A program made the position numbers and the translations under genes. The notes beneath the pieces are model-generated. The model had not been told where the DNA came from. It ran no database searches and worked only from the letters and a program-made list of their open reading frames with translations. 64,000 bases of DNA from Bradyrhizobium australiense (lineage in GTDB: Bacteria; Pseudomonadota; Alphaproteobacteria; Rhizobiales; Xanthobacteraceae), in NCBI RefSeq assembly GCF_013114825.1, contig NZ_JAAVLX010000006.1, positions 248,001-312,000 of the forward strand. Reading direction: 5' to 3'. This document shows positions 53,634-61,983 of the stretch, piece by piece; within the stretch, counting starts at the first letter, position 1, and every line of letters begins with the position of its first letter.

Positions 53634-55532
53634 TTATCCGCGGAATTTCTTCTTTTTCTTCTTTCCGAATGCAGCCTTGGCCAACACTTCCCCTTCCCGC
53701 CGCGGCTTTCCCGCCTCAGTCGGCTTATCCCGACGCCGGCCCCTGCTGGCAAAACTCGTCTGGTCAGCGGGATCTGGTTTGTCGGATCGCCGGTCATATC
53801 CATGGGTCGTTTCGCGATCAGGCTTGCCGCGGTGAACTTTGCCATGCGGTTTCGAGGGCCGCGCCTCTTCGCGCGACGGGGCATTCGTCATCGCCTCGAT
53901 GCGAATGCTGTCTTCCTTGTCAGGCCGACGGATTCTTGCAGCGAAGCGGCTGGCGACGCGCGCGGAAATCTCGAATTCGGTCGCGGTATCGAGAATGCGG
54001 ATGGTGCCGATATCTTCCTTCTTGATGCTGCCGCGGCGGCACAGCATCGGCAGCAGCCAACGCGCTTCAGCGTTCTTCTTGCGTCCGATCGCAGCGGTGA
54101 ACCACACACTGTCTTCCGCCATGCGATGGCGTGGCGAGGATTTCGCGGGCTTCGATCCACGACCGGTCTCGCGTTCAGCCCTCTCGCGGGTGCGCTCGGC
54201 ACGAGACTTGACGCGATCTTCGCCGGGATCGACGATGTCCTCGGGCGAAGGCAGTCGCGCGCGGTAGAGCCGCGCCAGCGCGGCGGCAATCTCTTCCGCC
54301 GACCGTTCGGCAAGCAGCGCCTGCGCGAGCGCCAGATCTTCGGGCGTCGTTTCGGCCGCGAGCAGGTCGTCCTTCAGCAGCCGCTCCTGATCGAGCTTGC
54401 GGATTTCATCGGGTTGCGGCGCCAGACCCCAGACCGCATCGATGCCGGCTAGCTTGAGCAGCATATCCGCGCGACGCCGCCGCGCCGGCGGCACCAGCAA
54501 TATACTGACGCCCTTGCGGCCGGCACGCCCGGTGCGGCCGGATCGATGCTGCATGACTTCCGGATCGTTCGGCAGGTCGGCGTGAATGACGAGATCGAGG
54601 TTCGGCAGATCGATGCCGCGCGCGGCAACGTCGGTCGCAACGCAAACGCGGGCGCGGCCGTCGCGCAAGGCCTGCAGCGCCAGCGTTCGCTCGTTCTGCG
54701 TCAACTCGCCCGACAGCGCCACCACCGAGAAGCCGCGCTCCAGCAGCGTCGCCTGCAGATGCCGCACGGCCTCGCGCGTGTTGCAGAACACCAGCGTGCC
54801 CGGCGATTCGAAGTAGCGGAGGATGTTGACCACAGCGTGTTCAACATCGCCGGCCGCGATCCGGATGGCGCGATATTCGATATCGGCATGCCCGCCCTCA
54901 TCACCCGCGACTTCGACGCGGAACGCGTCCTGCTGATATTCCTTCGCCAGCGCGACGATGCCCGGCGGCAAGGTCGCCGAGAACAACAGCGTGCGGCGAT
55001 CGTCCGGCGTGGCCTGCAGGATCGATTCCATATCCTCGCGAAAACCGAGATCGAGCATCTCGTCGGCCTCGTCGAGCACGATCGCCTTCAACTCCGAGAC
55101 ATCAAGCCGGCCGCGCCGCAGATGATCGCAGAGTCGCCCCGGCGTGCCGACCACGATGTGCGCGCCTGCGGCAAGCTCCCGCTGCTCGCGGCGCGGGTCC
55201 ATGCCGCCGACGCAGGAGACCACGCGGGCATCCGCATGCTGATAAAGCCAGCCGAGTTCGCGGTGGACCTGAAGCGCAAGCTCGCGCGTCGGCGCGACGA
55301 TCAGCGCCAGCGGCGCGGCAGCCCGCTCGAATCGTTCGGCGCCATCCAGCAGGTTCGTTCCAATCGCCAGGCCATAGGCGACCGTTTTGCCGGAGCCGGT
55401 TTGCGCGGAAACCAGCAGGTCACGGCCATCAGCGTCGTCGGCCAGCACTGCGGTCTGCACTGGCGTCAGCCGATCGTAGTTGCGTTCCGCCAAGGCTCGG
55501 GCGAGCGGCGCACTTGTGGGCAAGAATGTCAC
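53634..55532 (-). CDS. DEAD-box RNA helicase with DbpA-like C-terminal domain
   Basis: 632 residues. Motifs in order: Q-motif LTPVQ, I AQTGSGKT, Ia PTREL, II DEAD, III SAT, V ATDVAARGID, VI HRSGRTGRAG. A linker (about 430-480) leads to a DbpA-like RNA-binding fold (VWFTAAIGRKKNAEARWLLP), then a long basic tail ending GKKKKKKFRG. This arrangement is that of CsdA/DbpA helicases, which remodel rRNA or mRNA, often in the cold. Single gene with about 305 bp upstream. Confidence 0.93.
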   Translation of the reverse strand: MTFLPTSAPLARALAERNYDRLTPVQTAVLADDADGRDLLVSAQTGSGKTVAYGLAIGTNLLDGAERFERAAAPLALIVAPTRELALQVHRELGWLYQHADARVVSCVGGMDPRREQRELAAGAHIVVGTPGRLCDHLRRGRLDVSELKAIVLDEADEMLDLGFREDMESILQATPDDRRTLLFSATLPPGIVALAKEYQQDAFRVEVAGDEGGHADIEYRAIRIAAGDVEHAVVNILRYFESPGTLVFCNTREAVRHLQATLLERGFSVVALSGELTQNERTLALQALRDGRARVCVATDVAARGIDLPNLDLVIHADLPNDPEVMQHRSGRTGRAGRKGVSILLVPPARRRRADMLLKLAGIDAVWGLAPQPDEIRKLDQERLLKDDLLAAETTPEDLALAQALLAERSAEEIAAALARLYRARLPSPEDIVDPGEDRVKSRAERTRERAERETGRGSKPAKSSPRHRMAEDSVWFTAAIGRKKNAEARWLLPMLCRRGSIKKEDIGTIRILDTATEFEISARVASRFAARIRRPDKEDSIRIEAMTNAPSREEARPSKPHGKVHRGKPDRETTHGYDRRSDKPDPADQTSFASRGRRRDKPTEAGKPRREGEVLAKAAFGKKKKKKFRG

Positions 55533-55837
55533 GAGATGTCAGACCTTGATTGGCGTTATCGGCCGGGAATATGAAAAAAGCGCTTCGAACCGAAATGACT
55601 CAAAAGCCGCGCATTGACGACGCGCAGCCGCACGGCCTGACGGATTTGAATGAGGTGAGGATGCTTTAGGCGAAATCCAGCCAGGACGCCATCCATTCTT
55701 TGCAGATCAGCCGATCAATTCTGCGACGGTTAACCTTCGACGCTGCCGGCTGGGAATTCCGGCACGATCCGCTACACTACGACTTACAGGGGTTTCAGCC
55801 GTGGTTTCCACTTAACCATTCGAAGAGGCCATGCACC
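55533..55837. other. 305-bp divergent intergenic region
   Basis: Between the helicase start and the glycosylase start. It should hold both promoters and possibly a long 5' leader for the helicase, as cold-regulated helicases often have, but I see no defined motif. A 32-codon frame at 55571-55669 begins ATGAAAAAAGCG and has no other support. Confidence 0.4.
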
Positions 55838-56557
55838 GTGACCGCGTTCAAGGCCATCCGGGCCCGCGCTGAGAAGCGCAAGGGCGGGCCGAAGGCACTC
55901 GCCAAGCTGCTGCCGGCAAAGCCGGACCCGAAGGCGCTCGCCAAGCTCGGCGACGACCGGATTCTTTCCGAAATGACCAGGCGGGTGTTCTGCGCGGGGT
56001 TTGCGTGGAGCGTGATCGAGAGCAAATGGCCGGGCTTCGAAAAAGCGTTTCTCGGCTTCACGCCGGGGCCGCTGACGCTGCAGCCGGATGATTTCTGGGA
56101 CGGCCTGATGAAGGATACGCGCATTGTCCGCAACGGCGCCAAGATCATGTCAGTGCGCGCCAATGCCGCTTTCGTCCGGGACATTGCGAAGGAACACGGC
56201 AGTTTCGGCAAGTTCCTGGCGAACTGGCCGTCATCGGACGAGGCCGGATTGCTGGAATTGCTGGCCAAGCGCGGCAGCCGGCTCGGCGGCAATACCGGGC
56301 AGATGATGCTGCGCTTTCTCGGCTGGGACGGGTTCGTCACGTCAAGGGATGTCGTCATGTGCCTGCGCGATGCCGGACTCGACATTGCGGAAACGGTCAC
56401 TTCCAAGCGCGACCTCGCCAAGGTCCAGGCGCAGTTCAATGCATGGGCCGAGGAGAGCGGCCTTCCTTACGTGCAGATCTCGCGGATTTGCGCTATGTCG
56501 ATCGGCGAGAATTACGCGGCCGAGAAGCTTGCGAGTATGGTCGGCGCGGACGATTAG
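55838..56557 (+). CDS. DNA-3-methyladenine glycosylase I family protein
   Basis: 239 residues from GTG 55838, preceded by GAAGAGG at 55822-55828; the longer upstream frame lacks domain sequence. The HhH-type Tag core is recognisable by SEMTRRVFCAGFAWSVIESK and DDFWDGLMKDTRIVRNGAK, followed by a LGWDGFVTSRDV region. About 40 residues longer than E. coli Tag, with a Lys-rich N-terminus. It would excise alkylated adenine in base-excision repair. Single gene. Confidence 0.82.
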   Translation: MTAFKAIRARAEKRKGGPKALAKLLPAKPDPKALAKLGDDRILSEMTRRVFCAGFAWSVIESKWPGFEKAFLGFTPGPLTLQPDDFWDGLMKDTRIVRNGAKIMSVRANAAFVRDIAKEHGSFGKFLANWPSSDEAGLLELLAKRGSRLGGNTGQMMLRFLGWDGFVTSRDVVMCLRDAGLDIAETVTSKRDLAKVQAQFNAWAEESGLPYVQISRICAMSIGENYAAEKLASMVGADD

Positions 56558-56570
56558 TCATCGATCGCCG

Positions 56571-57803
56571 TCAAATGACGAAGAATCCATGCGTGCCGTC
56601 GCGGCGGAGCTGTTCGACGAGGCCGTATTCCCAGTCGAGATAGGCCTGCATCGCGCTTTCCTTGACATCGGTGCCCTCGTAGGGACGGCGATAGCGGTGT
56701 GACGGGTCGGGCTTCGGGATCACATGCGGCGGTCCGACTTCTATCGCACCGTCATGGCCGCCTTCGAGCACGTAAGCCTCCCATCCCATCTGCGCGAGCC
56801 AGGACGCGGTCATATCGGCGCGGACGCTTCTATCATCAGTCAGCATGATGCGGGCGCCGCGCACCGGGGCTGCCATGTCGATCTCCTGCACCAACTGGCC
56901 CCCAGCGTAATGCCGAAAGCCCGCGAGATGGCCGGCCGTGTATTCCTCTTCCGAGCGCACGTCGAAGCGGTACAACGTGCGATCGGATTGAGCCTGCAGC
57001 GCCGTCATTTCGGCAGGGCCGATATGGCGCACGCCGGCGCGATAGGCGACGTCGCGTGCATTGACTTCGCCGCCTGCGATGGCGCCGATCTCGCCGCGTC
57101 GGTCACTACCGTGTTCGAGACTTTGCTTGGCCAGCGTCCAGCCGATCGTTCCGTTGCGCAGCGCCCGCACCTTGTTGGGGACGCCAGCATTGATCAGCGA
57201 CTGGGTGCCGATGATCGAGCGGGTACGGCCGGCGCAATTGACGATGATCGTGGTCTCGGGATCCGGCGCGGCGCGGCCGGCGCGCAGCACCAGTTCCGCG
57301 CCAGGCACACTGATCGAGCCCGGAATGTTCATGGTCGCGTATTCGTCGAAGCGGCGGACGTCGAGGATTTGGATATTGGCGCCGCTCGCAATCAGGGCGC
57401 CGACTTCCTCCGCGGCAAGCGAAGGGGTGTGGCGGCGCGACTCGACCAGTTCGCCAAAGGCCTTGGCGTAGGAATTGACGTCCTCGAACACCTCATAGCC
57501 CGCCGATTTCCAGCCCTGCAGCCCGCTATCGAGCTGTCGGACATTGCAGTAGCTCAAGGCCTTCAGATGATCCGCGGCCTGCGGCACGAGGCCCTCGCCG
57601 GCATCGTAGAGCACAATCGGCACGTCCTTGCGCGGCAGCCGCGTCTCCGCTTCGAGCGCGATCCGGTCGGCCGCCATGTTGGCGGCAAACAGAGGATGGC
57701 CGGTGGCGAAGACGGCCTCGTGCCTTACATCGAGCAGCGCGATTTCCTCGCGCAACAGCAGCGCGGTGCGGACTTGCGAGGCGGTGATGGATGGTACGGT
57801 CAT
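56571..57803 (-). CDS. Multidomain rhodanese-like sulfurtransferase
   Basis: 410 residues from ATG 57803 (ATG 57827 possible). Three rhodanese domains: about 5-105 with active loop YDAGEG (no Cys), about 120-225 with VNCAGRTRS (Cys present), and about 260-360 with TDDRSVRA (no Cys). Only the middle domain can form a persulfide; the others may be structural or regulatory. A tail region YRRPYEGTDVKESAMQAYLD follows. It is divergent from a LysR gene with about 60 bp between starts, suggesting control by that regulator. Confidence 0.87.
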   Translation of the reverse strand: MTVPSITASQVRTALLLREEIALLDVRHEAVFATGHPLFAANMAADRIALEAETRLPRKDVPIVLYDAGEGLVPQAADHLKALSYCNVRQLDSGLQGWKSAGYEVFEDVNSYAKAFGELVESRRHTPSLAAEEVGALIASGANIQILDVRRFDEYATMNIPGSISVPGAELVLRAGRAAPDPETTIIVNCAGRTRSIIGTQSLINAGVPNKVRALRNGTIGWTLAKQSLEHGSDRRGEIGAIAGGEVNARDVAYRAGVRHIGPAEMTALQAQSDRTLYRFDVRSEEEYTAGHLAGFRHYAGGQLVQEIDMAAPVRGARIMLTDDRSVRADMTASWLAQMGWEAYVLEGGHDGAIEVGPPHVIPKPDPSHRYRRPYEGTDVKESAMQAYLDWEYGLVEQLRRDGTHGFFVI

Positions 57804-57862
57804 GGACGGAGATTCCGAAAACGGCATATGATTGCTTGCATAATGGGCACCCTGGGCACCCG

Positions 57863-58786
57863 ATGGATCTCAAACAATTGCGAACGTTCCGGGCCGTAGC
57901 CGAACTCGGAAGCCTGAGCAAGGCCGCGGACCGGCTGCGCGCCGCGCAGCCGGCGCTCAGCCGGCACATCAAGCTGCTCGAGCATGAGCTTCGCGTCGAG
58001 CTGTTCGTCCGCAACGGGCGCGGCATGCTCTTGACCAGCGCGGGCCGGATGCTGCTCGACCGCACCACCGGCCTGATCCGCCAGATCGAGCAGGTCAGCG
58101 ACGACCTCAAATCGGCTAACGGCAATCCGTCGGGCCGCGTCATCCTCGGGCTGGTGCCGACAGTCAGCGCCGTCCTGTCCGGACGATTTGCCCGCCGCGT
58201 CCTCAACGAATTTCCGGACGTCTCGCTGCGCATCGTGGAAAGCTATGGCGGGCATCTGGTCGAGTGGCTGCACCGCGGTGAGATGGATCTCGCAATCATC
58301 TATGGTCCAGCGGTCGATCTCCATCTTCAGGTGCAGTCGATCGGCCGCGAGGATATCGTGGCCGTCGGGCCGCCGGGATCCGGCTTGAATAAGCGCAAAC
58401 AGGTCGATCTGAAGTGGCTGGTGAAGCAGAAGCTGATCCTGCCCAGCATCTCTCATGGCCTGCGGGCGCTGCTGGAAAAGGCGCTGGCGCGCGAAAAACT
58501 GAAGCTAGAGGCCATGATCGAGGTCGATTCCTACCGCGCGCAGATCAGCCTGATGGAGGAGGGGCTCGGCTATACGCTGCTGCCGCCCTCGGCGATCCGC
58601 ACTGAAGTGGCGGCGAAACGCCTGGAGATGGCCGTGGTCAGTCCCGCCGTGTCGCGCGAACTGATCCTGGCTTCGCCGATCGCCCACCCACCGTCGATCG
58701 CGACGACGACAATCGCGACGCTGATCGTGTCCGAGATTCAACAGCTTTCCCGGGAAGGGCGCTGGAAGATCAACATGACGGCGTAG
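57863..58786 (+). CDS. LysR-type transcriptional regulator (Cbl/CysB-like or NAC-like group)
   Basis: 307 residues from ATG 57863. The N-terminal helix-turn-helix is MDLKQLRTFRAVAELGSLSK through AAQPALSRHIKLLEHELRVE. The effector domain (about 95-300) is complete, with GRVILGLVPTVSAVLSGRFA. It sits between the rhodanese gene (divergent) and the decarboxylase pair (convergent, 6 bp away), so both may be targets or partners in one pathway. The subgroup is a guess. Confidence 0.9.
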   Translation: MDLKQLRTFRAVAELGSLSKAADRLRAAQPALSRHIKLLEHELRVELFVRNGRGMLLTSAGRMLLDRTTGLIRQIEQVSDDLKSANGNPSGRVILGLVPTVSAVLSGRFARRVLNEFPDVSLRIVESYGGHLVEWLHRGEMDLAIIYGPAVDLHLQVQSIGREDIVAVGPPGSGLNKRKQVDLKWLVKQKLILPSISHGLRALLEKALAREKLKLEAMIEVDSYRAQISLMEEGLGYTLLPPSAIRTEVAAKRLEMAVVSPAVSRELILASPIAHPPSIATTTIATLIVSEIQQLSREGRWKINMTA

Positions 58787-58792
58787 TGCGCC

Positions 58793-59392
58793 TCAGTTGA
58801 AGAGCGCCTCGTCTCCCAGCACCGATTGCCGGAATCGCGTCGTCAGGATAACGCCATCCGCCGGCGGCATCACGAACACCAGCGCCTCGGGATTGATCTT
58901 GACCTGTGCGAAGGTCGTTCCGCGCCCCTCATGCGCGAGGTCGCGGAGTTCGGCGACTTCCGTCATCGTCCGGACGATGCGCGAGGTGCGGATGCCGCAG
59001 GCCGTGGCGATGCCGGCGAGGTCGACGCCGGAGGCGGTGGGGGTCTTTTGCATGCCGGTCTCGCCGAAACGCTCGTTGTCAAGGACGGCGATCGTAAGAT
59101 TCTTCGGCGCTTCCACGCCGATCGTGGCGAGCGAGCCGACATTCATCAGCATCTCGCCGTCGCCGGTAATGACGAGCACCTTGCGCTTCGGTTGCGCCAG
59201 CGCCAGCCCAAGCCCGATCATCGAGGCGCCGCCCATCGCGCCCCAGAGCGGAAAATTGTTGGGATGGTCGCCGGCGGCAGAGACGTCCCAGTTCGGCGCG
59301 CCGAGCCCGGCGATGACGAGGAGATCGGCGCGGTCACGCAACAATTCGTTGACGACGTCGCGGCGATGCAGAAGCGCGTTCGGATTGCTCAT
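58793..59392 (-). CDS. ThDP-binding decarboxylase beta subunit (ComE-like)
   Basis: 199 residues. The thiamine-diphosphate motif is GDGEMLMNVGSLATIG with downstream N in LDNERFGETG. This half-enzyme carries the ThDP-binding domain of sulfopyruvate or phosphonopyruvate decarboxylases (ComE-like), split from the partner half encoded by the preceding gene. It overlaps that gene as ATGA. Substrate: a 2-oxo acid; sulfopyruvate is possible given the rhodanese neighbour but unproven. Confidence 0.85.
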   Translation of the reverse strand: MSNPNALLHRRDVVNELLRDRADLLVIAGLGAPNWDVSAAGDHPNNFPLWGAMGGASMIGLGLALAQPKRKVLVITGDGEMLMNVGSLATIGVEAPKNLTIAVLDNERFGETGMQKTPTASGVDLAGIATACGIRTSRIVRTMTEVAELRDLAHEGRGTTFAQVKINPEALVFVMPPADGVILTTRFRQSVLGDEALFN

Positions 59393-59955
59393 TTGCGGGC
59401 AAGCTCCTTGAAGTTCTTGGCGCCGAGCACGCGCTGGCCGATCAGGACCGCGACCGGCTTCCAGGTATTGAACGCGAGGTTCGCCGCGCCCTGCACGGTG
59501 GAGGCGACGAGGTGCGGCTCATCGACCTTGTTCACGATCACGCCTATGGCCTCCAATGAGGGACGCGTGCCCTGCCCCATCGGGATCTGCCACGGATTGA
59601 ACTCGCCCCAATCGCCGCGCATGGTGACGATCATCAATAGCGGCATGTGGCAGATGACGGGTAGCGACAGCATGTTGATGCAGTTGCCGACGCCGCTCGA
59701 TTGCAACAGCAGCACGCCGCGCTCGCCGCCAAGCCACGCGCCCGCCAGCATCGCCACGCCCTCTTCCTCCGTCGTGAGTGTCACGACGCGGGTTTCCGGG
59801 TCAGCCTCGAAGGAACGGATCAGGCGGCTATGGCCGGCGTCCGGCACCATCGCGACCTGGCGAATACCGGCGTCTTTGAGCACGCGGTAGATCTCGTCCG
59901 GCCACGTCGGGAGCCGCTCCGGCGCCTCGGCGCGTGATTTTGCTGCTTCCGCCAT
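59389..59955 (-). CDS. ThDP-dependent decarboxylase alpha subunit (ComD-like)
   Basis: 188 residues from ATG 59955 (TTG 59964 possible). It has the pyrimidine-binding half: VPDAGHSRLIRSFEADPET, with the cofactor-activating Glu in TTEEEGVAMLAGAW and GVLLLQSSGVGNCINMLSLP later. It forms an alpha/beta enzyme with the ComE-like protein encoded next, with which it overlaps by four bases. Sulfopyruvate decarboxylase and phosphonopyruvate decarboxylase are the named relatives. Confidence 0.85.
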   Translation of the reverse strand: MAEAAKSRAEAPERLPTWPDEIYRVLKDAGIRQVAMVPDAGHSRLIRSFEADPETRVVTLTTEEEGVAMLAGAWLGGERGVLLLQSSGVGNCINMLSLPVICHMPLLMIVTMRGDWGEFNPWQIPMGQGTRPSLEAIGVIVNKVDEPHLVASTVQGAANLAFNTWKPVAVLIGQRVLGAKNFKELARK

Positions 59956-60147
59956 CGGGCTCAATTTCCTCTGTAATTCCCGGGTTGATTGGCGTGCAGA
60001 ATAGATCGCGGCGAGGGTTCGAGGAATTTGAATGTGGACATGGCTTCTATCGCAAAATTGAAAGGCTCGGTGGAGCAGTCGAAATATTTCGGGAACCTGC
60101 GCTCGCTTGCAGCATCCAACCCCAATACCCTGCTATTGGTGGACATC

Positions 60148-60828
60148 ATGCGTCAGGCCCCCATACCGAATATCGCCCCCCTCGATACCGGCGACGCCGA
60201 GTTGGTGCGCCGTGTGCTGGCCCGCGACGAGGCGGCGGTACGCGCCATCATGCAAGCGAATAATCGCAGGCTGTATCGGCTCGCCCGCGGCATTCTGCGC
60301 AACGACGGCGAGGCCGAGGACGTCGTGCAGGAGGCCTATGTCCGTGCCTTTACCCATCTGGAAAGCTTTCGCGGTGATTCCAGCCTGTCGACCTGGTTGT
60401 CGCGGATCACCATGAATGAGGCGCTCGGCCGCCTTCGGCGCCAGCGTCCTGCCGTCGAACTGGACTCATTGCCGCAGGGCGCGCTGGAGGCCCAGATCAT
60501 CCAGTTTCCTCTTGCCGCCGACGATCCGGAAAAATCCATGGCCCAGCGTGAAATTCAGCATGTCGTCGAACACGCCATCGATGAATTGCCGGAAGCATTC
60601 CGTCTCGTCTTCATCACCCGCGTGCTCGAGGGGATGAACGTGGAAGAGACCGCCGAAATTCTTGGGCTGAAGCCGGAGACAGTAAAAACCCGGCTGCACC
60701 GCGCCCGCACCATGCTGCGCGATATCGTCGAGAAGAAGATCGGCCCCGTAGTGATGGAGGCATTCCCCTTCGCCGGCCGGCGCTGCGAGCGGCTGACGGA
60801 TGCCGTGCTGAAGCGGCTGGGATATTAG
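60148..60828 (+). CDS. ECF-type RNA polymerase sigma factor
   Basis: 226 residues from ATG 60148 (MRQAPIPNIAPL); the frame extends upstream by 53 codons without sigma-factor sequence. Region 2: LYRLARGILRNDGEAEDVVQ with AYVRAFTHLESFRGDSSLS; region 4: LPEAFRLVFITRVLEGMNVE then ETAEILGLKPETVKTRLHRA. Typical of the RpoE-like ECF group. No anti-sigma gene with a zinc-finger motif follows, so its control is not visible here. Followed by a repeat, then a DUF4142 gene. Confidence 0.9.
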   Translation: MRQAPIPNIAPLDTGDAELVRRVLARDEAAVRAIMQANNRRLYRLARGILRNDGEAEDVVQEAYVRAFTHLESFRGDSSLSTWLSRITMNEALGRLRRQRPAVELDSLPQGALEAQIIQFPLAADDPEKSMAQREIQHVVEHAIDELPEAFRLVFITRVLEGMNVEETAEILGLKPETVKTRLHRARTMLRDIVEKKIGPVVMEAFPFAGRRCERLTDAVLKRLGY

Positions 60829-60852
60829 CGCAACTGACAGCGGTGGCTTGAT

Positions 60853-60971
60853 CCTTCGAGACGCGCGCAAGGCCGCTCCTCAGGTGAGGTCTTCTATCTC
60901 CCTCGCCGAGCAATCCCTTTGACCCCCATGGTGAGGAGCGCGGCGAAGCTGCGCGACCCGAATCATGCAGG
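60853..60971. repeat. Dispersed repeat related to that at 8285-8396
   Basis: It contains CCTTCGAGACGCG, CCGCTCCTCAGGTGAGG, CCCATGGTGAGGAGCGCGG and GCGCGACCCGAATCATGCAGG, in the same order as in the element at 8285-8396 but with arms worn by substitutions. It separates the sigma-factor gene from the DUF4142 gene. Confidence 0.65.
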
Positions 60972-61089
60972 CCCGAATGCCGCCACGCGCTATCGTTTTT
61001 CGGGAACCTCTGCCCACCTCCTCCATCCAACTCCCGTGCAACCAACACGCGCCGGCCGTTCGCGCCGGGCGCCACAGGAGTGTCAAACC

Positions 61090-61611
61090 ATGTTCATTCG
61101 ATTGAGCGCGGCCATCGCCGCATTGAGCCTTCTTGGCAGCGCCGCGCTGGCGCAAGGCGCCAAGCCGACCGATCCGCAGATCGCGCATATCGCCTACACC
61201 GCGGGCGTGATCGATATCAATGCCGCCAAACAGGCGATCTCGAAAGCCGGCAACAAGGACGTCAAGGCATTCGCGGAAGATATGGTGCGGGACCATGAGG
61301 CCGTGAACAAGCAGGCGCTCGACCTGGTCAAGAAGCTGAAGGTGACGCCGGAAGACAACGACACCAGCAAGGCGCTGTCGAAGCAGGCCACTGACAAGCT
61401 CGCCGAACTGAACAAGCTGAAGGGCGCCGACTACGACAAGGCCTACGTCGCCAACGAGATCGCCTACCACAAGACCGTCAACAGCGCGCTGGAGACGCAA
61501 TTGATCCCATCAGCCAGCAATGCCGAGTTGAAGAGCCTGCTGCAGACCGGCCTGAAGATTTTTCAGGGCCACCAGCAGCACGCCGAGCAAATCGCCGCCA
61601 AGCTGAAATAG
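61090..61611 (+). CDS. DUF4142 family secreted protein
   Basis: 173 residues from ATG 61090 (CAGGAG at 61075-61080). Signal peptide FIRLSAAIAALSLLGSAALA. The mature part is a helical bundle, with IAHIAYTAGVIDINAAKQAI and VKAFAEDMVRDHEAVNKQAL, the DUF4142 (ferritin-like) pattern, containing the DH pair of the family. Function unknown; often found with stress-related genes. The cupredoxin gene follows 10 bp later on the same strand. Confidence 0.9.
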   Translation: MFIRLSAAIAALSLLGSAALAQGAKPTDPQIAHIAYTAGVIDINAAKQAISKAGNKDVKAFAEDMVRDHEAVNKQALDLVKKLKVTPEDNDTSKALSKQATDKLAELNKLKGADYDKAYVANEIAYHKTVNSALETQLIPSASNAELKSLLQTGLKIFQGHQQHAEQIAAKLK

Positions 61612-61621
61612 GGAGCCCGCC

Positions 61622-61942
61622 ATGCGTCCGGGACACTGTCTGCCTTTCATCGCCGCCCTGCTCCTTGGCGCGGCGGTCGTCCCGGCGCATGCGGCGACGA
61701 TTCAAATCACGATCGATAATCTGGTGTTCGTGCCGGCCGAAATATCCGCCCAGGTCGGCGACACCATCGAATGGATTAACAAGGACGTGTTCGCGCACAC
61801 CGCGACCGCACGCAACGGCGATTTCGATGTGACTACGCCGCCGAAGAAGACGGTGACGTCCGTGCTGAAGAAGGCCGGCAGCGTTGAATATTACTGCCGG
61901 TACCATCCGAACATGAAGGCGGTGCTGACGATCGCGCCGTAA
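61622..61942 (+). CDS. Small periplasmic cupredoxin (amicyanin/plastocyanin-like)
   Basis: 106 residues. Signal peptide FIAALLLGAAVVPAHA. The type 1 copper site is complete: His59 (FAHT), Cys92, His95 and Met98 (YCRYHPNM). It carries electrons or copper in the periplasm; the partner is not encoded nearby. Likely co-transcribed with the DUF4142 gene, 10 bp apart. Confidence 0.92.
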   Translation: MRPGHCLPFIAALLLGAAVVPAHAATIQITIDNLVFVPAEISAQVGDTIEWINKDVFAHTATARNGDFDVTTPPKKTVTSVLKKAGSVEYYCRYHPNMKAVLTIAP

Positions 61943-61983
61943 ATTGGTGTGGTCCGCGTTTGCCGCAAGGCGGGCAACGCGGC

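Noticed and set aside
55571-55669. 32-codon frame starting ATGAAAAAAGCG before the glycosylase
   Set aside because: Too short, no Shine-Dalgarno of note and no recognisable peptide family.
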